From: Anisakis pegreffii
Lineage: Eukaryota; Nematoda; Chromadorea; Rhabditida; Anisakidae
NCBI GenBank assembly: GCA_035041965.1
Contig: JAPYMA010000318.1
Span: 1 to 64,000 of the forward strand
Length of the DNA stretch: 64,000 nt
Direction: 5' to 3'
In this document: in pieces, positions 42,801-57,247 of the stretch
How positions within the stretch are numbered: position 1 is the first letter of the stretch
Layout of the letters: the number at the start of each line of letters is the position of its first letter
Notes under the pieces: generated by a model
What the model saw: only the letters and a program-made list of their open reading frames with translations
Told to the model about the DNA's origin: nothing
Database searches by the model: none
Made by a program: the position numbers and the translations under genes

Positions 42801-45800
42801 TTCACATATACATCTCAGTGATAATCAGTTTCTTCATCGAGACATCTTTGCATAATCAAGAAACAGTAATCAGTTGTCTAATCTTCCTTTTCACTGACTA
42901 CTTTTGGTAGATATCTTTCGAAATAAATGATCTTCAGCACTCACCGTCTCCCGACTCTACAAGTCACTCTTACGATTTTTAATTCATCGCTGAAGCTGAT
43001 AGTGCGCCCAATTATATTGGTTTTGTTTCACTGAAGACTTTCACTACAATCGAAACGAAACCAACGAGCACTTAATGTGGTGCCTTCACAATTTTGTGTA
43101 TGATGATGTTCTAAGCATGGACTTCACAAATTATGCACGAAAAGAACTAAAAAAAATTTTTCGAATGATCTTTCGCGTAAATAATATTACAATTCTCGAT
43201 TCTAAAAGGTGAATACGATTATGTAAACGATTTGCAGCATACATAAGTAGTCTTACTCCAAATATTGATGTTCTTCATCTCATATTTATGGCGCATACTT
43301 TCTGATAATACCAAAAGTTTTAGCTGAGAGGGGGCACGAACCGCTGGAAATTGTCGCTGATTAACGTTTCCTTTGGCACTTCCTACCTATTTCCAAATTT
43401 CTTTTTATTTCCAGGTGTAGCCATGAATGCCGTCAGGGACAAAATTTGAGAAATATCCAGAGGAAGGCTCTTAGCATTAAGCGCTCCTGAAAATTCATTT
43501 TCAGTAGTTAAAGTTAATAATTCTTTCAGTACCAATTGTTTTTCTGAGGAACCAAATGTATCTTCGCAGCATACGTGTACACATTATTGGACAATTAACA
43601 TGAACTGATAACGTTGCATTCAAAAATAATGCACACATTATGTTCAGTCACGGAGAGCTGAACACCAAATGAGATTTCTTTAGGATATCCTGATCGAAGT
43701 TTATTACGAACCACGAAAACTTTTGTGCTTATTAATACAGTCCTGGCGTGCTCTTATCATTCATAGAAACATTGTTGAATCTTTATTCCACTCAATAACG
43801 CCGCCGATGTTTTTTAATTCATATTATTCTTTATATGTCATGCATATGAATTAGTGGGATCGGGTTGGATAAGACAAGAAAGTTGGGTGATGAAAGCCTA
43901 ATTAACGGCTTATCTAGTTGTGATTCTTTTGGACAGTTCATTCGCTGATGTTCCGAACAAAACGCTCATTTAAGACATCGAACGAAGCCAGTCGCAAAGA
44001 GTATGTATGAGACTTACTTTAGAGAGCAAACAATGTGATATGAAATGACTTGAAAAGATGCGACTTTTATTACTAATAATTCAAAAATTGAATTAAGAGC
44101 ATTTTATTTCAGTCAACCGTTTAACATTTCGTAACGATGGGTAATAAACACTTTAATATCCGTTTATCGCGATTCTATCTCATATTCACATCACATTATT
44201 ATCTTATAATCTCAGTGGATTGTCCGTTTATGTTCATTGTTTTGTCTATATTCATGTCTGTGTCTGTAGATGTCGGTCGGTAAATATTGCCTTAATCAAA
44301 AGATGCGTATGCATTTTGTGTGTGCTGTTCACGGCAACAAATTTCAACTACTCATTCTCTAAATCTCATTCTACAATACTTTATCAGTGGATTCAGTCGT
44401 ACAGTATAATCAAACATTCCAACAATTTTTTACTTTATCCGATATTCCTATCAGTCATTCAATAAAAAATCAATGTTATGAATCATCGATACAGAATGTT
44501 TATTGTTGACAACTTAATTTGATTCGAATCAGCTCAAGTTATGTTTCATATATGATTTAATTTCAACTTTTCAAACCATTCAATTCATCCAGTATTACAG
44601 TGCACTAATCGTAAGTGTAATACTTCATCAGTGTTTTGCATATGCTCCATCTCGTCGTAGATCATATACATTGACGTAAATACGCAAGCTTAACGTTGAA
44701 ATAGGCTTCAACCTCCTTTCTTCCATCTAATTCGATATAACAGTTTAAATTTTCCTGTCCCTGATTTTTTTTCGTCGTCGTACCACACTAAATTGAACTA
44801 TAATACTATCGCATTCGAAGGAAGTACGAATTATTACGTAGAAAATGAGTTGTGAAGTTATTCACAATATTAATCTTTTGATTGTAATTCGTCGTTTTCC
44901 TAATCAGCATTCTATTATATATGAAATAGTGATTTGCAAAATGGAGTATATTGCAAAATATTTATGCTCGTCGTTATCAAAGTTTTTTATACATCTATCA
45001 ACGAATTGAAGCGCTAACAAATGAATATTAGGCACGATTTAAGGGCCTTTCAAATGTATCTTGAAGTGGTAGAGAAAGGTATTAATTGGTACACCAAAAT
45101 TCCTGCATGATATTATAAATTTTGCTACTTTATTCGTTCTTATCTTGTGCTGAAAGATAAATTAGACTTAGATAAAGCAGTCATCAGATAACTCTTTCGA
45201 GTGCTTGTGCAATATGTTTAGTTTCTACGTTGAAAGAAGTGAAAAAAAAAATAAATCAGCAATCTGAATAGCAAAATCGCCAAACAATTTATATTGCAAA
45301 AGTAATCTTAAAAAAGAACAATTTTTAAGAACGTATCAAGAGTGGCTTTAGAGAAGGGCAATAAAAGATTCACAACAAATAGTTCACGAGTAATAACATT
45401 AATCAATTTGTTCAAAGCAAAAAATGCGATATTTGAATCGAGCCAATTAGTGATCTTGTTTTGATTGCATGCGAAAAAAGAGCACAGTGGAATTATATCA
45501 GTATGGTGATAAAATATTGTTGACGAATTCCTTCTACTTGCTTATCCGATATTCGTGGTTCCAGCATCCTTTTTTGGTTGATCAGTACTTAAGCATGCTT
45601 AATTGTTCGTGAACCATTGTGTAAATTCTCAGATCATTTCAGTTGATTGTGTTAACGGTGTACAGTCTGTGAATCAGTAATTTTTTTGATAGGTGTATGT
45701 CTTATGGTTCATATTCGTATTCTTTTTGAACCTTAAAAATTGACTAAAAAAGCTAAATTTGGACGAACGAAGTAAAGTTAGCCCGTTGATTCGTATCATC

Positions 45801-48800
45801 TCAATTGTTACTACTAACACCACTAGAACTACTTTAACTGCACCTATATTAATACGACGGTTATGAACTTCTAAGATTTATTCATTGTCATAGTGGCAAC
45901 TAGACACCAAATTTTAAGTTGCCATTGTCTATCAAGTTGCTCGTCTGCTGACTCATCGATACATTCATGAAATCAATTTTTGTGAGTTCTTGCAATAATC
46001 TAATGGATAGCATTGTCAAATGGACAGAAGTGAATGTGACCACATTGAAAAATTCTTTCATTGTCACAAAAATTCATTGCGACTGACTTGAGCTGGTTAA
46101 TGATCCTATTATTCAAAAGTTTTGATTACAGGGAAATGAAAGAAAAATATGCGTTGTGTGTACGATAGGAGAATCAAATTAAAGTTATTTTTTGCACCAT
46201 ATCACTTAATCTGTTGCAATGAGGCGCGTTTTTAAACACTTCCATGCAAGATCAGTCCTAATTCTAACTAGGAAAGGTCACAAACTTAATCTGGCGTTTC
46301 GCGATGAAATATACATCAGATTGTAGAGCTCCTCGAGCAGATCATTAATATGTGAAAAATTTTTGCGAAACACAAAGGGGAGGCGAAATATGGCGGGGAA
46401 AAGGTTTTCAGTGTATTGAAGACAAGTTCTGAATTCCGAAGTGGCAGCAGCGGCCTGGCCTAGTGGGTAGTGCACTAGCGCTAAGTGTGGGTGGGCGGTG
46501 GTTCTGTTCCGCGTGATGCCGAAGTTTTTTTTCTCGTGTATGTATGACATATTCAAACAACCATGATATTCTGATTCCCTCCCCAGTAAGACAATTCAAA
46601 ATTTTGAAAAGTTCTCATTTCCCTTATTGACTATATTTTGAAGAGCATATGAATTCAGACTTATTTCTTGTCCTCTGAATGATCTCTCCAAAGTTATCAA
46701 TTAATCTCCATGTGAACAAGATAGAGATCTATCACATTCCTGCAGTTGTGAATTCATACATATATGTTGGCATCATTGGTTAAATGCAAATAATGAATAA
46801 ATAAGAACTGCTGCATGACATTTGATGAATCTCTCGTTATGTTTTCTCTAAACACCACCAAAAATTCAGTCGATAGTTTTCTTTCGGATGAGAAATTCAC
46901 CACTAGAAGGCAATCAGTAGTAGTAGAAAACGTGTGTAGCAGGTGGGTAAGTGATGAGGGAGGGATCTAACCAACTCTAATGGCCACAAAAAATACAATT
47001 GTGCCTTTTTTGCATCATAGCAGAATCATTACAGCTTAATGCGACGTTTATGCTTGCTTAGAAACCATTGTATCATTCGATTCAAGTATGTTTCATAGAC
47101 TCAAGTGCTGCTTTCTATCATTATCATGAGCACTCAACTAATTAATCTCAAAGGATTGACGTAAACGATTAATCGATAGGATGATGACGATAGGGAGAAG
47201 ATTAGCGAAGTCAGAAGTTAATAAAAGATCGATACTGATTTGTATCAATAGCATGCAACTTGTTTCTCAACGCTCACCAATGTGATGGAGATTAGGTTGA
47301 TCGTTTTCGAGCTATTAATGATAGAGAGTATTGATTTTAACTTTACACATTTTCGAAAAAATGCGTCAATTTTTTCACTTACCATTAGAGAAACGTTCGC
47401 TGCATTCATTTGAATCAGAAACGTTCTCATCACTTACAGTTAGTTTCAGTTACTTACACAGAGAAGGAAATTGCAGAAGCGAAATTTTTTCCACACGCTT
47501 TTGCTAATCAGTGGATTCACTAACACATTCGTGTTTTTTGAATATTTTTAAGTGAAATCGTACAGATAAAATTCCATCTTTTCCCTGAAAATGTTCCTAA
47601 CACCATCTTCTTTCTATGTGATTGCATAGAAGACGACGCTGAGCGGTAGATGTTATCTTAAATTAAGTACGCAGTACTGAAGATATTTAGTTTTAATAAA
47701 TATAGAACTGATGCAGATTTAGGTTGAATTGTCTCACTGGTTGAGGATTATTCTGAGAAATCGTTTATCCTTTCACTTAAGGTGGAAAGAGCAACTGTCT
47801 CACATTAACCTGAAAAAAAAATCTCCCACTCATAACTGTCTCAAATGGCAGTTTTGACTTTGTCTCACTACATTGCAATTACTTCATCTTAGTGATAACA
47901 AATGTCTTTCAAAGAAAGAATAAAATGATATTTGGCGTCACATTGAAAGTACATCATATACCTGCATATTAAACGAACGTCGTATTGAATACTGGTTATT
48001 GATTAAAATACAATCTAGAAAATAATGTGCTCACCGAGGATCCACGAAACGACCACGAATCACAAAATCACCAACCTCATGAACTTTTGGCGATCAAGAA
48101 GCGGTGAAATTAACTTTAACGCAAAAAACTCATGTGTGCACATCGTTATCAACAAGTGTTTATCTTGTCGAGCAAAGAGCCTGAATATCGCCATAATAAA
48201 AATTTTGTAAGTAGAAATTCTGCAGCGTCTTTCGTTGGTTTAACTTAGGCAAGTTTTTAAGCTTCTTTTCAGATTAGGATTTAATTAGTCATTTCATTCA
48301 GGTAACGTGTGCGTTAGGATGATACAAATAAGCGACCACACCGTTCTTAGATGCATCATTAGAAGTTGCTTCATGTTTGTTTGAAAACATCCCTTGCAAA
48401 ATTTCGGCCAAAAATATCGCGAGCGATGTTTGTGCCCAGCGCTCAAACTTTGAAACGGCTCTTTTAACAACGCATACAAATCGTAAGTGTAATTATGGAT
48501 TGGTAGTTTGCATGCATTGAAGAAATACCACTTGTGGCATATTACTTTTTGAAGATGGAATTTGCTCAATAAGGCTATCATAGCGTCATATAATATATCA
48601 ATTCAGATAATAATCACAATCAGTAAATCAGTTAGTCTGTTAACGATACGAAAATATTGCATGGATTGCTTTTGTTGAAGAAAAATACCAATCATTTTTG
48701 CAAGGTGAAACGAATGTCGGGTTGCAGGTAGGGACAATGGAGGGCCGGGGGCGGAGGGGTGTAAGGAGAAAAGGAAATCGAGGATCGAGAAGTAAAAATC

Positions 48801-49012
48801 TTTTTTAGCGCTTTTGCAGCACCCTATTGTACATAAACATGACATCAACGATAAGATTCTTCTCATCTCTGCGTGCATATTTGAGTACTTCATAAAATAT
48901 TGTGTGCTTTTGTAATTTGAGGTGCGACTGAATTTCCCAAAGAAAGTCAAAGTTATCAATTGTTGGTTATGGCTTGAAAATTTCTCGCTGTAAAGAACAA
49001 TGACAACAAGTT
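39802..49012. other. 9.2 kb without a recognised gene
   Basis: Only short chance frames on both strands, none with family motifs or consistent exon structure. The frames at 42195-42691 (minus), 44220-44465 (plus), 47245-47433 (minus) and 48294-48959 (minus) were read and look random. A tRNA-derived SINE-like unit lies at 46449-46532. Confidence 0.5.
46449..46532 (+). repeat. tRNA-derived SINE-like RNA polymerase III unit
   Basis: A box TGGCCTAGTGGG at 46456-46467 and B box GGTTCTGTTCC at 46500-46510 (9 of 11 to consensus), spaced as in a tRNA, followed by an eight-T run at 46525-46532 that would end a Pol III transcript. The GC-rich block stands out from its AT-rich surroundings. The acceptor stem does not pair, so it is not a working tRNA. 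Confidence 0.5.
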
Positions 49013-49980
49013 ATGAACAACGAATTAGTATGCCAGTGTATACAAGCTCTTGAAAGTGTTTGTAGCAAGTGAGTGAAGCGTTATTCCTTACCATAAATGG
49101 ATCGTACAGTATGAACAGGAACATATTTCATTAGAACTTACTTTCAGAACATCGCTGCACAACCACACACTATTAATTGCACAGTTTTTAGTGTAATCTC
49201 TCTTTCTATTCGTTTGAATAACTGCATATAGAGCATATATGGACGTTTTTTTTTGTTCAGATTACAATCATCATTGCCGAATTCAATACATCTTAATGAA
49301 GATATGGAATTTAGTCGAATTTTTTTCACGATAACCATTTTGTTGATATTTTCGACGATAATCTTACTACTTATGATGCGAACAATGTGCAGAGAAAACA
49401 GCGAACTCAAAGTGAGTGATTGCTCCACACATCATGTTTTTTCTCGAAATGAGATTAAATAGACTGGAATGATTAGCGTATTTTATGAATCGACCAATCA
49501 TTCACTCCGAATGATTTCCTTGTGGAACAGCCAAAACAAATGGTTCACAAAATTTTTCGTACAGCGAGTTTACGCCATTATTAAAGTTTCGTTTATTGCT
49601 AAATTAAAGATAGAAAGCAGCGTTATGAAATAAGCATCAAACGATTATTCAGACATTGAAAAAACAATAATTTCAAAAAAAGGGAATTATATGAAGTGGA
49701 TACTGAAAAAACTGATTGGATTATGCCTGAAATCATCTGCGTTCAAACGTCATCTGTCATAATCACCACATCACGTAGATTTTGTCATTTGTTAATGGCA
49801 TTTCAGGTGGACACCTTAGTAGATGCTATGCGTTTCCATGAGGAACTAGACTGTCGGAAACGTAAACTTCTGAAGACGAAGCGACGCATATCTGCATGGT
49901 TGACAGGAGTGCATTCAACTAGAATACATAAAGGCTGGCATAGTAGTCCACATTTGATTGTTTCAAACTGTGGTATTTGA
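49013..49980 (+). CDS. small single-pass membrane protein, KCNE/MPS-like (copy 1)
   Basis: Exons: 49013-49068, 49261-49411, 49807-49980; phases agree, 126 residues. Short N-terminus with cysteines (LVCQCIQALESVCS), one transmembrane helix (FFTITILLIFSTIILLLMM), then a basic cytoplasmic segment (VDAMRFHEELDCRKRKLL, SAWL). Size, topology and a charged segment straight after the helix match KCNE-type accessory subunits of voltage-gated potassium channels, of which nematode MPS proteins are members. It shares its last intron position and the post-membrane pattern (MR..E.E..R.KRKL...K....WL) with the gene at 53.2 kb, so the two are paralogues. The KCNE identity is an inference from layout; sequence identity to known members could not be tested. 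Confidence 0.55.
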
Positions 49981-52900
49981 AGGTAATTTATTAACTGCTG
50001 ATTTTAGATACATTTCTGTTTTGTGTTCAGCATTGTGCAGTTGTTTCGAGGAGCAATTATCTTTTCTCATCTCGGCATTATTTTGCTATTTTCTACTGAA
50101 TCGTTGACCATTAATTTCGTTTTCAGATCTGCATCTTACATTCCACAAATCGTTGTCACAACAAGCTACAGTGAAGATGCTACATCACTCGAATAAATCC
50201 ACGAACGTTTGATTTTGGCCATTCGAGCATATCCACTCTTCGTTCAGCGGAATCTGAATTCTATCGCAATCGCAACTTTCCAAATGACAAATACGAATCA
50301 CTCATCAAAATGATATTAAACGATAAAGAAATCACTAAATTCGCTTCTCATACCAAAAATGTTAACAATTAATGTGATAGTGATAGTTGTAATACTAATA
50401 AAAACAGCATTAGGAAAGAAGTTATATTATTAGCAGCGATATCAGTAATTCGCAGTACAGTAGCCTTCAAACACTAGACAGTCACCGCGTTGATTCAGAT
50501 GGTATTTCATCAGCATCGTATTATTGAGTACGTAACATATTCTAATAGCGATATATCACGCGAAAAAAATTATAAACTTGAATTTTTTCAGTTATACTCT
50601 AATATTTCATAGTGATGTGAATGATAATTATCCATTATTTTTGTGTTCCGCCTTTATCGGCGTTAATGATGATATTATTATCATTAGTAACATTATCACT
50701 ATCATCATCCCGCCCAGAGGTTGTTCGCATCATAATTATAATTTTTATCATTATACTATATCATTATCATCAACCTTACTATTGCTAGGATTAATACGTA
50801 AATCAATATCCTCTGGGGAGTACTAATGAATGTTCAAACGTGTCCGAAATTTTCATTCTCATTTTTTATCTATGCGTTCAACTGCTCAACTTTTTCGACA
50901 ATAGTGATTGATCTCGCTGATTATAACTGATTAAAATTTTCCAATCAAGATACCAAAAATGTGCCACACATGGCCATGATATATAGTTATTGCTGACTTA
51001 AACTAAAGCATCACCATTATTAATGAATTTGTGCCTTTATGAATGTTTTTTCTCAAACTTTCAAGAATAAAGTCAGTTGAAAGTTGTTACTGTTTATCGT
51101 AATGTGTATGTGTTCATTGAGTAGGAACAGTACTATGGGATGATGAAGTGATTAAGATGATGAAATCAATAACGAACACGCTTTTGTTTCCTTAAAAGTG
51201 TTGTTATCAGTGAATGGATGATCAGCCCGCTTTTACTGTTTACTGATAATCATGAATTGTTCTATTTTTTGTCAAAATAATGCTGTCCAGAATGAGTTTG
51301 CGACGAAATATTATTTTACATTCTCCGATGTCGTTGTCAACTGTGTGATTTTGTTGCTTGTCTAAATGGCATATGTAACCATGGAAAAGGTATACGTGTA
51401 TATGAGCAGCGTCAAGGAAAACTATAAAGTTACGAGTTACAACCGCGATATGCATCGAGATGGACATGGACGCCGGATTGTGTTAGTAGTTTAGTGTAAG
51501 TGACAGTAGTCGCAGTGAAGCGTTATTAGTCGTGAGTGATGTTAATAGCACATTATACTGTTCAATTTATTGACAATATCCGATATGTTGATTAAGAAGT
51601 TCGCTCTTTTAGACTCGTTCTTCAGAGAATTGCTCGTTTTTAAAGAATAATTCGTGACCGATCGTTGTCATTGCTTGGAAAATTTCATCGCCAATACGTT
51701 AAAATGAGTGGGTATTGTTATGGCTCGCCTAGTTTCTTCTAATATCATATTATGTTCTCACCTCAAACTTAATCGTTGCTGTGTAAGACATTTATCGTTT
51801 GACATATCGTAATTTATTTGGCGTACTCATTTCATCCTTTTAATTGCTCCATATACTTTTTATTTTACTTATAAGCATATGAAGCAATTAAAAGGATGAC
51901 TCAACATAACCTAGTATATTTAGTTATGGTTTTTCAGTAAGTGTGAGCATTTCTGCAAGTGCTCATGCAGAGAAGAGAAACGAATTGATTATCCCGCTGT
52001 TGCATAAATCTGTTCCGAAAGACGATCTCAATCGGCCTCATTGCTGTAGTATCCACTCGTTTTTAATTTACACTTCGATTCTTGCATAAAGAAAACAGCT
52101 CAAGCGCCACAACACATTCACGAACAGGAATAGTCGAATTATTCAGTGAGCATCGAGAATTGAATTATATATAGGTCTATTTAATGCAAAGCTTGCCTTT
52201 TAAAAATAGCAAAAATAGCACAACGAAAAGAAAAAGTTCTGAATTTTGTACAATGACTGAACCATAAGGAATCGAGATAAGATTAACTTGCCCGCCAACA
52301 GAAGCAAAGACTGACAAATAGAACAAAACAAGATCGTGAAAATACTGAAGTTGATTTTTTTGATTTCCACGTGATAGCTGTTTTTATGGATAAATCGGAA
52401 GTTTATTTTCTCCACGGATGATTCGTAATGTATGTATATCCATATTACAGTCTGACCGAATCCTCTATTCGATGATCATTTCTGCAGATGATACACCTCA
52501 GGAATTGCGTCATCAAGTCAGTTCAACCAACTGATTGATTCATTGATGCCTTATCGATAAATCATTTACCATCGAGTGCCAACCAAAGCTGCTCAAGCAA
52601 ATCTTATCTTATCGTTCTAAAGGGGTGATCATCTTCAACGCAAGATGTCGATCAAAATGGTACTTCGAAATACAATTTTGTATTCATTTCATTTGTTGAA
52701 CGCGCTCTAATGTATCCATTAAGAGATATTATTAGGGCATTTGAATGGCTTCCGGTTTATATGAGAAAGTAGTGAATAATGTGGAAGCACGATAGTTGCG
52801 CACTGAAAAGACTTCAGACCGAAGCTTTGAACTAAAAGAAACCTTAACGAGAAAAAATGACTCGTCGTCACCATTAGCAACATACGCGAATGAGCAAAAT

Positions 52901-53243
52901 ACAGTGAACGAAGTGAACGATTAAAAACGTTCGGAAGAAATTACGTTTATTTTGTGGCATTACTAAAGAGAAATGTATGGATACATTGAAAAGCACAAAT
53001 TTAACTTAACCTATCAACTAAGGCTACATTTTAAGTTATTCGTTTTTCCTAACGAAAGTGCAGAACTTTGCAAGCTTTTGTTTTGTCGCATTGGATAAAA
53101 TAACGAGAACAGGAATGGCAAATGAACTGAAGAAGATTCGACGAATTTATCTGGCTTATCACGCTAAAATATTAAAAGATGCAGACAGTGCAAGTAAAGA
53201 GACAAATAACTGAATAGATGAATGAACAAATAAAATTGAAAAG
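49981..53243. other. intergenic between the KCNE-like paralogues
   Basis: No gene recognised. AT-rich, with an ATT/ATC-rich patch near 50660-50780. Confidence 0.5.
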
Positions 53244-55122
53244 ATGTTGACAAAATATTTTGAAGAGTTTCAGGATGCGTTGATGAGAATGAGTAATGTG
53301 GTAAATAGTAGTGATTCAACAAGTTCATTGGTAACAGCAGCATCATCATCCGAAGAGTCACGAACACAGTCATCCAGCACAACGTCTTCGACCAGTGCAA
53401 CGTCTTCTCCATCACCATCACCATCAGCATCTACATTCACTCAAGCGATTGCACACCAATCCAACAGCTCCTACGGAGAACAACAACAACAGTCTGATTA
53501 TTGTATATGCATGCTGAATGTTTCTGAGCAGTGCATGACAAGTATTGGTGCTATTGTACGCTCAGCAAATGCACAATTATGGCGAAATCATAGAACATCA
53601 TCGGAATATTTGACTGGTGCTGACATCTACACGATTGTTATTCTGTCGCTGTTTGCTTCTATCATTGGTCTTCTCCTCATAAGAGCCATTAAGCCGAATG
53701 AAACACTCGACGACCAGGTGAGTGCTTCGATTTGTCATTACGGACTGCATCATATCCATATTACAGGTGACAATATTACTCAATTCGATGCGTGTACGAA
53801 TTGAAATTGAAGATAACTTTCGACAGAAACGAAAACTGAAGGAAGCAAAAGAGAAAGCGCAAAAATGGTTACAAGAGGCCAAACATAGAAGCGTGAAGAA
53901 TTTGACATTTCGCAAAGCCCACTCAACCTCTGAATCAGGTTCCGTTTCGTATGTCTGCCCGTGCTCCTCAGCCTTGATCTTCACTCATTCTGCCTAAGCA
54001 TTTCATTTCACGCTTTAAAGGTGTTGGGTACCGTATTCTATCCGTCATAAAGTTATCGAGATATCTTTTTTCATATTAGACCGACTTTCCTGGAATTCGA
54101 TACACTTACACAGCCATTCTCGACATTGCATTGCAACATCCGTTTACACGCTAAAAATTTCGAGAGAATCGATCAGTTATGAAGGATGTTATGAAGTGAA
54201 GGATTATGAATACATGTTATGAAGTGAAATCCAATTACTTGTTACTTACACATCGAGCGGTTGTTTTGTTGATCGCGGTTAGCGATCGGCGGAATGCTTA
54301 TTTTGTAGACTTATGAATATTTATTGGATTGATATTTGGCTACGTTTAATTGTGCAAAGTATTCACGGCAACTAATTAAATACTCGGTTGTACTCACTTG
54401 GCCTGCTCGCCTAGCCAGCGGGGTGGCTACAATCAAGGCTAAAACAGTGCGAACGGAAACGCGAGCATTGTGGCCAGCAACGTTACAAACGTTTGATAGC
54501 CTGGCCAATCCAGGTAATCCAGGTTATGAAGTGAATGCTAGACGTTGGCCAGCAATGTCTAGCGAAATTGATCACTCATTTTAATGAATTCAGCGTCTCA
54601 GAACTGAAAATACGATTAAATATTTCAATTTAACGAGTGAATGGTTTGAAGATTGACAATTTTTGACGATAACGAATGTGAAGCTGCTTGCTGACTGACG
54701 CATTCAAATTTTAGGTGATGACAGTTTAAAATGAAACAGTTTAAAAGAAAGCTTGTGCCGTTGACAATGAATGGTCAGTAGAATGAACTAATTAGTGGTA
54801 ATTAAAAAACATCATTTTCACTTTAGAAACAATGCGAGCAACGAATGCGGATTGTCAACAAACGGGCGCCAATCGAGCACCAGCTGAGTGCTCACTTCGC
54901 ACACCTCAAGATCGCAGCATGCACACGGCTGCACATCAATCACTCCAAACACGTTTGTACCCATACGCTCGTGCAGCATCGCATCTTGGTTTCGTTCCCG
55001 AAATTATTGTCACTCCCGAAATTGCTATCCAGCGACCAACTGCTATCACCCCTGTTGCTTCTCCAGTCACATCGTCACTTTGTTCAAGCCGTCGTCTTTC
55101 GAGGTGTGATCATGTACACTGA
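53244..55122 (+). CDS. single-pass membrane protein, KCNE/MPS-like (copy 2)
   Basis: Exons: 53244-53717, 53767-53938, 54415-54513, 54827-55122; phases agree, 346 residues. The N-terminal part is Ser/Thr-rich, with a Gln run and a cysteine segment (DYCICMLNVSEQCM, NVS a possible glycosylation site). One transmembrane helix follows (ADIYTIVILSLFASIIGLLL, then IRAIKPN), then a basic amphipathic segment (SMRVRIEIEDNFRQKRKLKE, QKWL). The helix with its juxtamembrane IRAIKP resembles KCNE subunits. Paralogous to the gene at 49.0 kb, which lacks the long Ser-rich ectodomain. The 3' end is ambiguous: without splicing at CAG|GTAATC (54513) the frame ends at 54584, giving 271 residues. Confidence 0.55.
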
Positions 55123-57247
55123 TACAGTCCATATGAATCAAATTTATAAACACTACCTCATCTGTCAAATTATGACGCACGATGTGTCAGGAAACAATAT
55201 GAGAATAAATAACGATAATTGATATAAAGCAATCATAATGAATAATCTCAATAACTGCGATTAAGAGGGATGAGAGCATTATTCTGGCCAGGGAGGAAAC
55301 AATCAACTCGAATGAAAGATGAGTCAGATCAATTGAAATTAGCCAAAACACATCGTTTTTCACTTTTCAGTTGTTTTCGTTATAATTGTCACTATCGAAA
55401 ATGAGAATCTCTGTATTAATAATACATTACATAAATGACAAAACCAGTCATAACTTAATCATATCTTATTGGATGAAAACTAATTTTTGGTATAGCATCG
55501 AGTAATATTTGTTGCTTCAATCAAAATTAATATTTTTGTTGCAGAGGATCATCGATTTTCAGTCTCAGTTTACATAGTCAATTCAGTGAAGAAGCAACGA
55601 GTTGAGCGAAAATGACGAAACGAAACAAAAGAACCAAACGATCTGAAAGCATGATGATTGCTTCATTATGGAGTCTATCAATTCCGCTCGAATATAATCA
55701 CTTGCAGAGGATCATGTTTAGAGATCAAAAATTTCAACGAGCGGATGGAAAAATCCAAAAATATGGTGGTAAGCAGCAAAGATTGATTGCGATGGCTAAA
55801 CTCGACTGAGATCCAATCCATTCATCGTCCAAATTTCACTCGTTTGCCCGCTAATAAAAAACCCCATTTGCGCAATAGAGCGCATTGTTTTTCTCATCAA
55901 TAAATCACACATTCTTATACAATTTCTACGAATCTATCCTTTGCAACTATTTTATTGTTTCTTAGTTACAAAGATACTATTAATACATCACATATTCTTC
56001 TGTTGACGTTATCTTACTTCATCCTGTTTTTTTTTTTGAACTCATTCGATGGATCGATTGTGTTATTCGCTTGTTCATGAGAACGAAACATTAGTTTACT
56101 TGAAATGACTGCAGTGAAATATGTCAAAATTAACAATAACGTTAAAAACAAACAACGAATACAACAAATGATATGCAATAAAACTGAAAACGTATTCACG
56201 AACAACAAAAAAACGATTTTGTACATGTTCGGTTGCATTGAGTAAATTACCAACAATTGACAAATTCAACGAACGAGCATCGAAAAGCAATTAAAATTTG
56301 GCGAATATTAAAAATTATCGAGAATTTAATTTCATAAGGAAAATTTAATCGGGTGATTGTTTGCCTGTAGATATAAACATACGAAATAAAGCCCAGATCA
56401 AACTTCTCAATAATATAACGTCAGATCAAAAGTCGAGTCCAAGTAAGCCTGTTTTCTAGCCGTCCACTGAAAAAGCTTCAATGCTGAAGAAAGATCACGA
56501 AATTTATTCATCAAATAAGTGCAAGCGAAATCAAAATATACAATTCCATGATAACATTATCCAAATTATCAAGTTGCATGATCCAAGTTATCAAAAATAC
56601 CAACACATTGCATGGAAATTCATCAGTAATACAATATACGAACAGATTGTAACATACACCCTTGCTGGTGCATCGAAAATTTAACGTGAAATTTTCACGG
56701 ATCCATTACCTTTAAGAAATATATCTTTCATCAATAAGTGTCTAGAAGTATATCAACATATTCACTGTCCTACATTCGATTCATTCCAATTTCAGCATCG
56801 GAATAAATCATGTTTCGATACTCTAAATGATGATAGTAATATCAGTGGAACAGTTCAACAGCATGGAAATAAATTAATAAGAAATGGCTTAATTCGTTTC
56901 GCACTTTCTGAAAATTATCGATACCGAGAAATACCTATTAATTTTTACGTCTGCTCATTGCAATCATCCACAAATCTAACAACAGCTGCAAAAAAGTAAA
57001 CACTTATTGCGAAAACCGTTAAAAACAATGTTTTTACATATTACAAATTCAGAATACAATATGTCCTCAAAGAAATAAGCTCAGCGCTCATTGAAGAATG
57101 AAACCGAAATTCCTGCTTAAAATGAGCAATCAATAGTCGATTAAAACATTTCAGCACGACAATAATATTAACATTATTGGTATTCAAATCGATAAATGAG
57201 ATGGAATTATGAACGCTGTTACCACTTGCTTGTTTTGGAGTTAAGGA
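55123..57247. other. intergenic, no firm gene
   Basis: One short basic frame at 55612-55809 (plus, MTKRNKRTKRSE...) follows a TTGTTGCAG acceptor at 55543 but has no family features. The frames at 56014-56290 (minus) and 56481-56684 (plus) look random. Confidence 0.4.

Noticed and set aside
53164..53430. Minus-strand 88-codon hydrophobic frame
   Set aside because: Antisense shadow of the Ser-rich exon of the KCNE-like gene.
53598..53984. Minus-strand 128-codon frame
   Set aside because: Antisense of the membrane-helix and basic-tail exons of the KCNE-like gene at 53.2 kb; no motifs of its own.
54845..55222. 125-codon plus-strand frame overlapping the last KCNE-like exon in another frame
   Set aside because: The frame ending at 55122 is in phase with the upstream exons and has a better composition; this one is its shadow.
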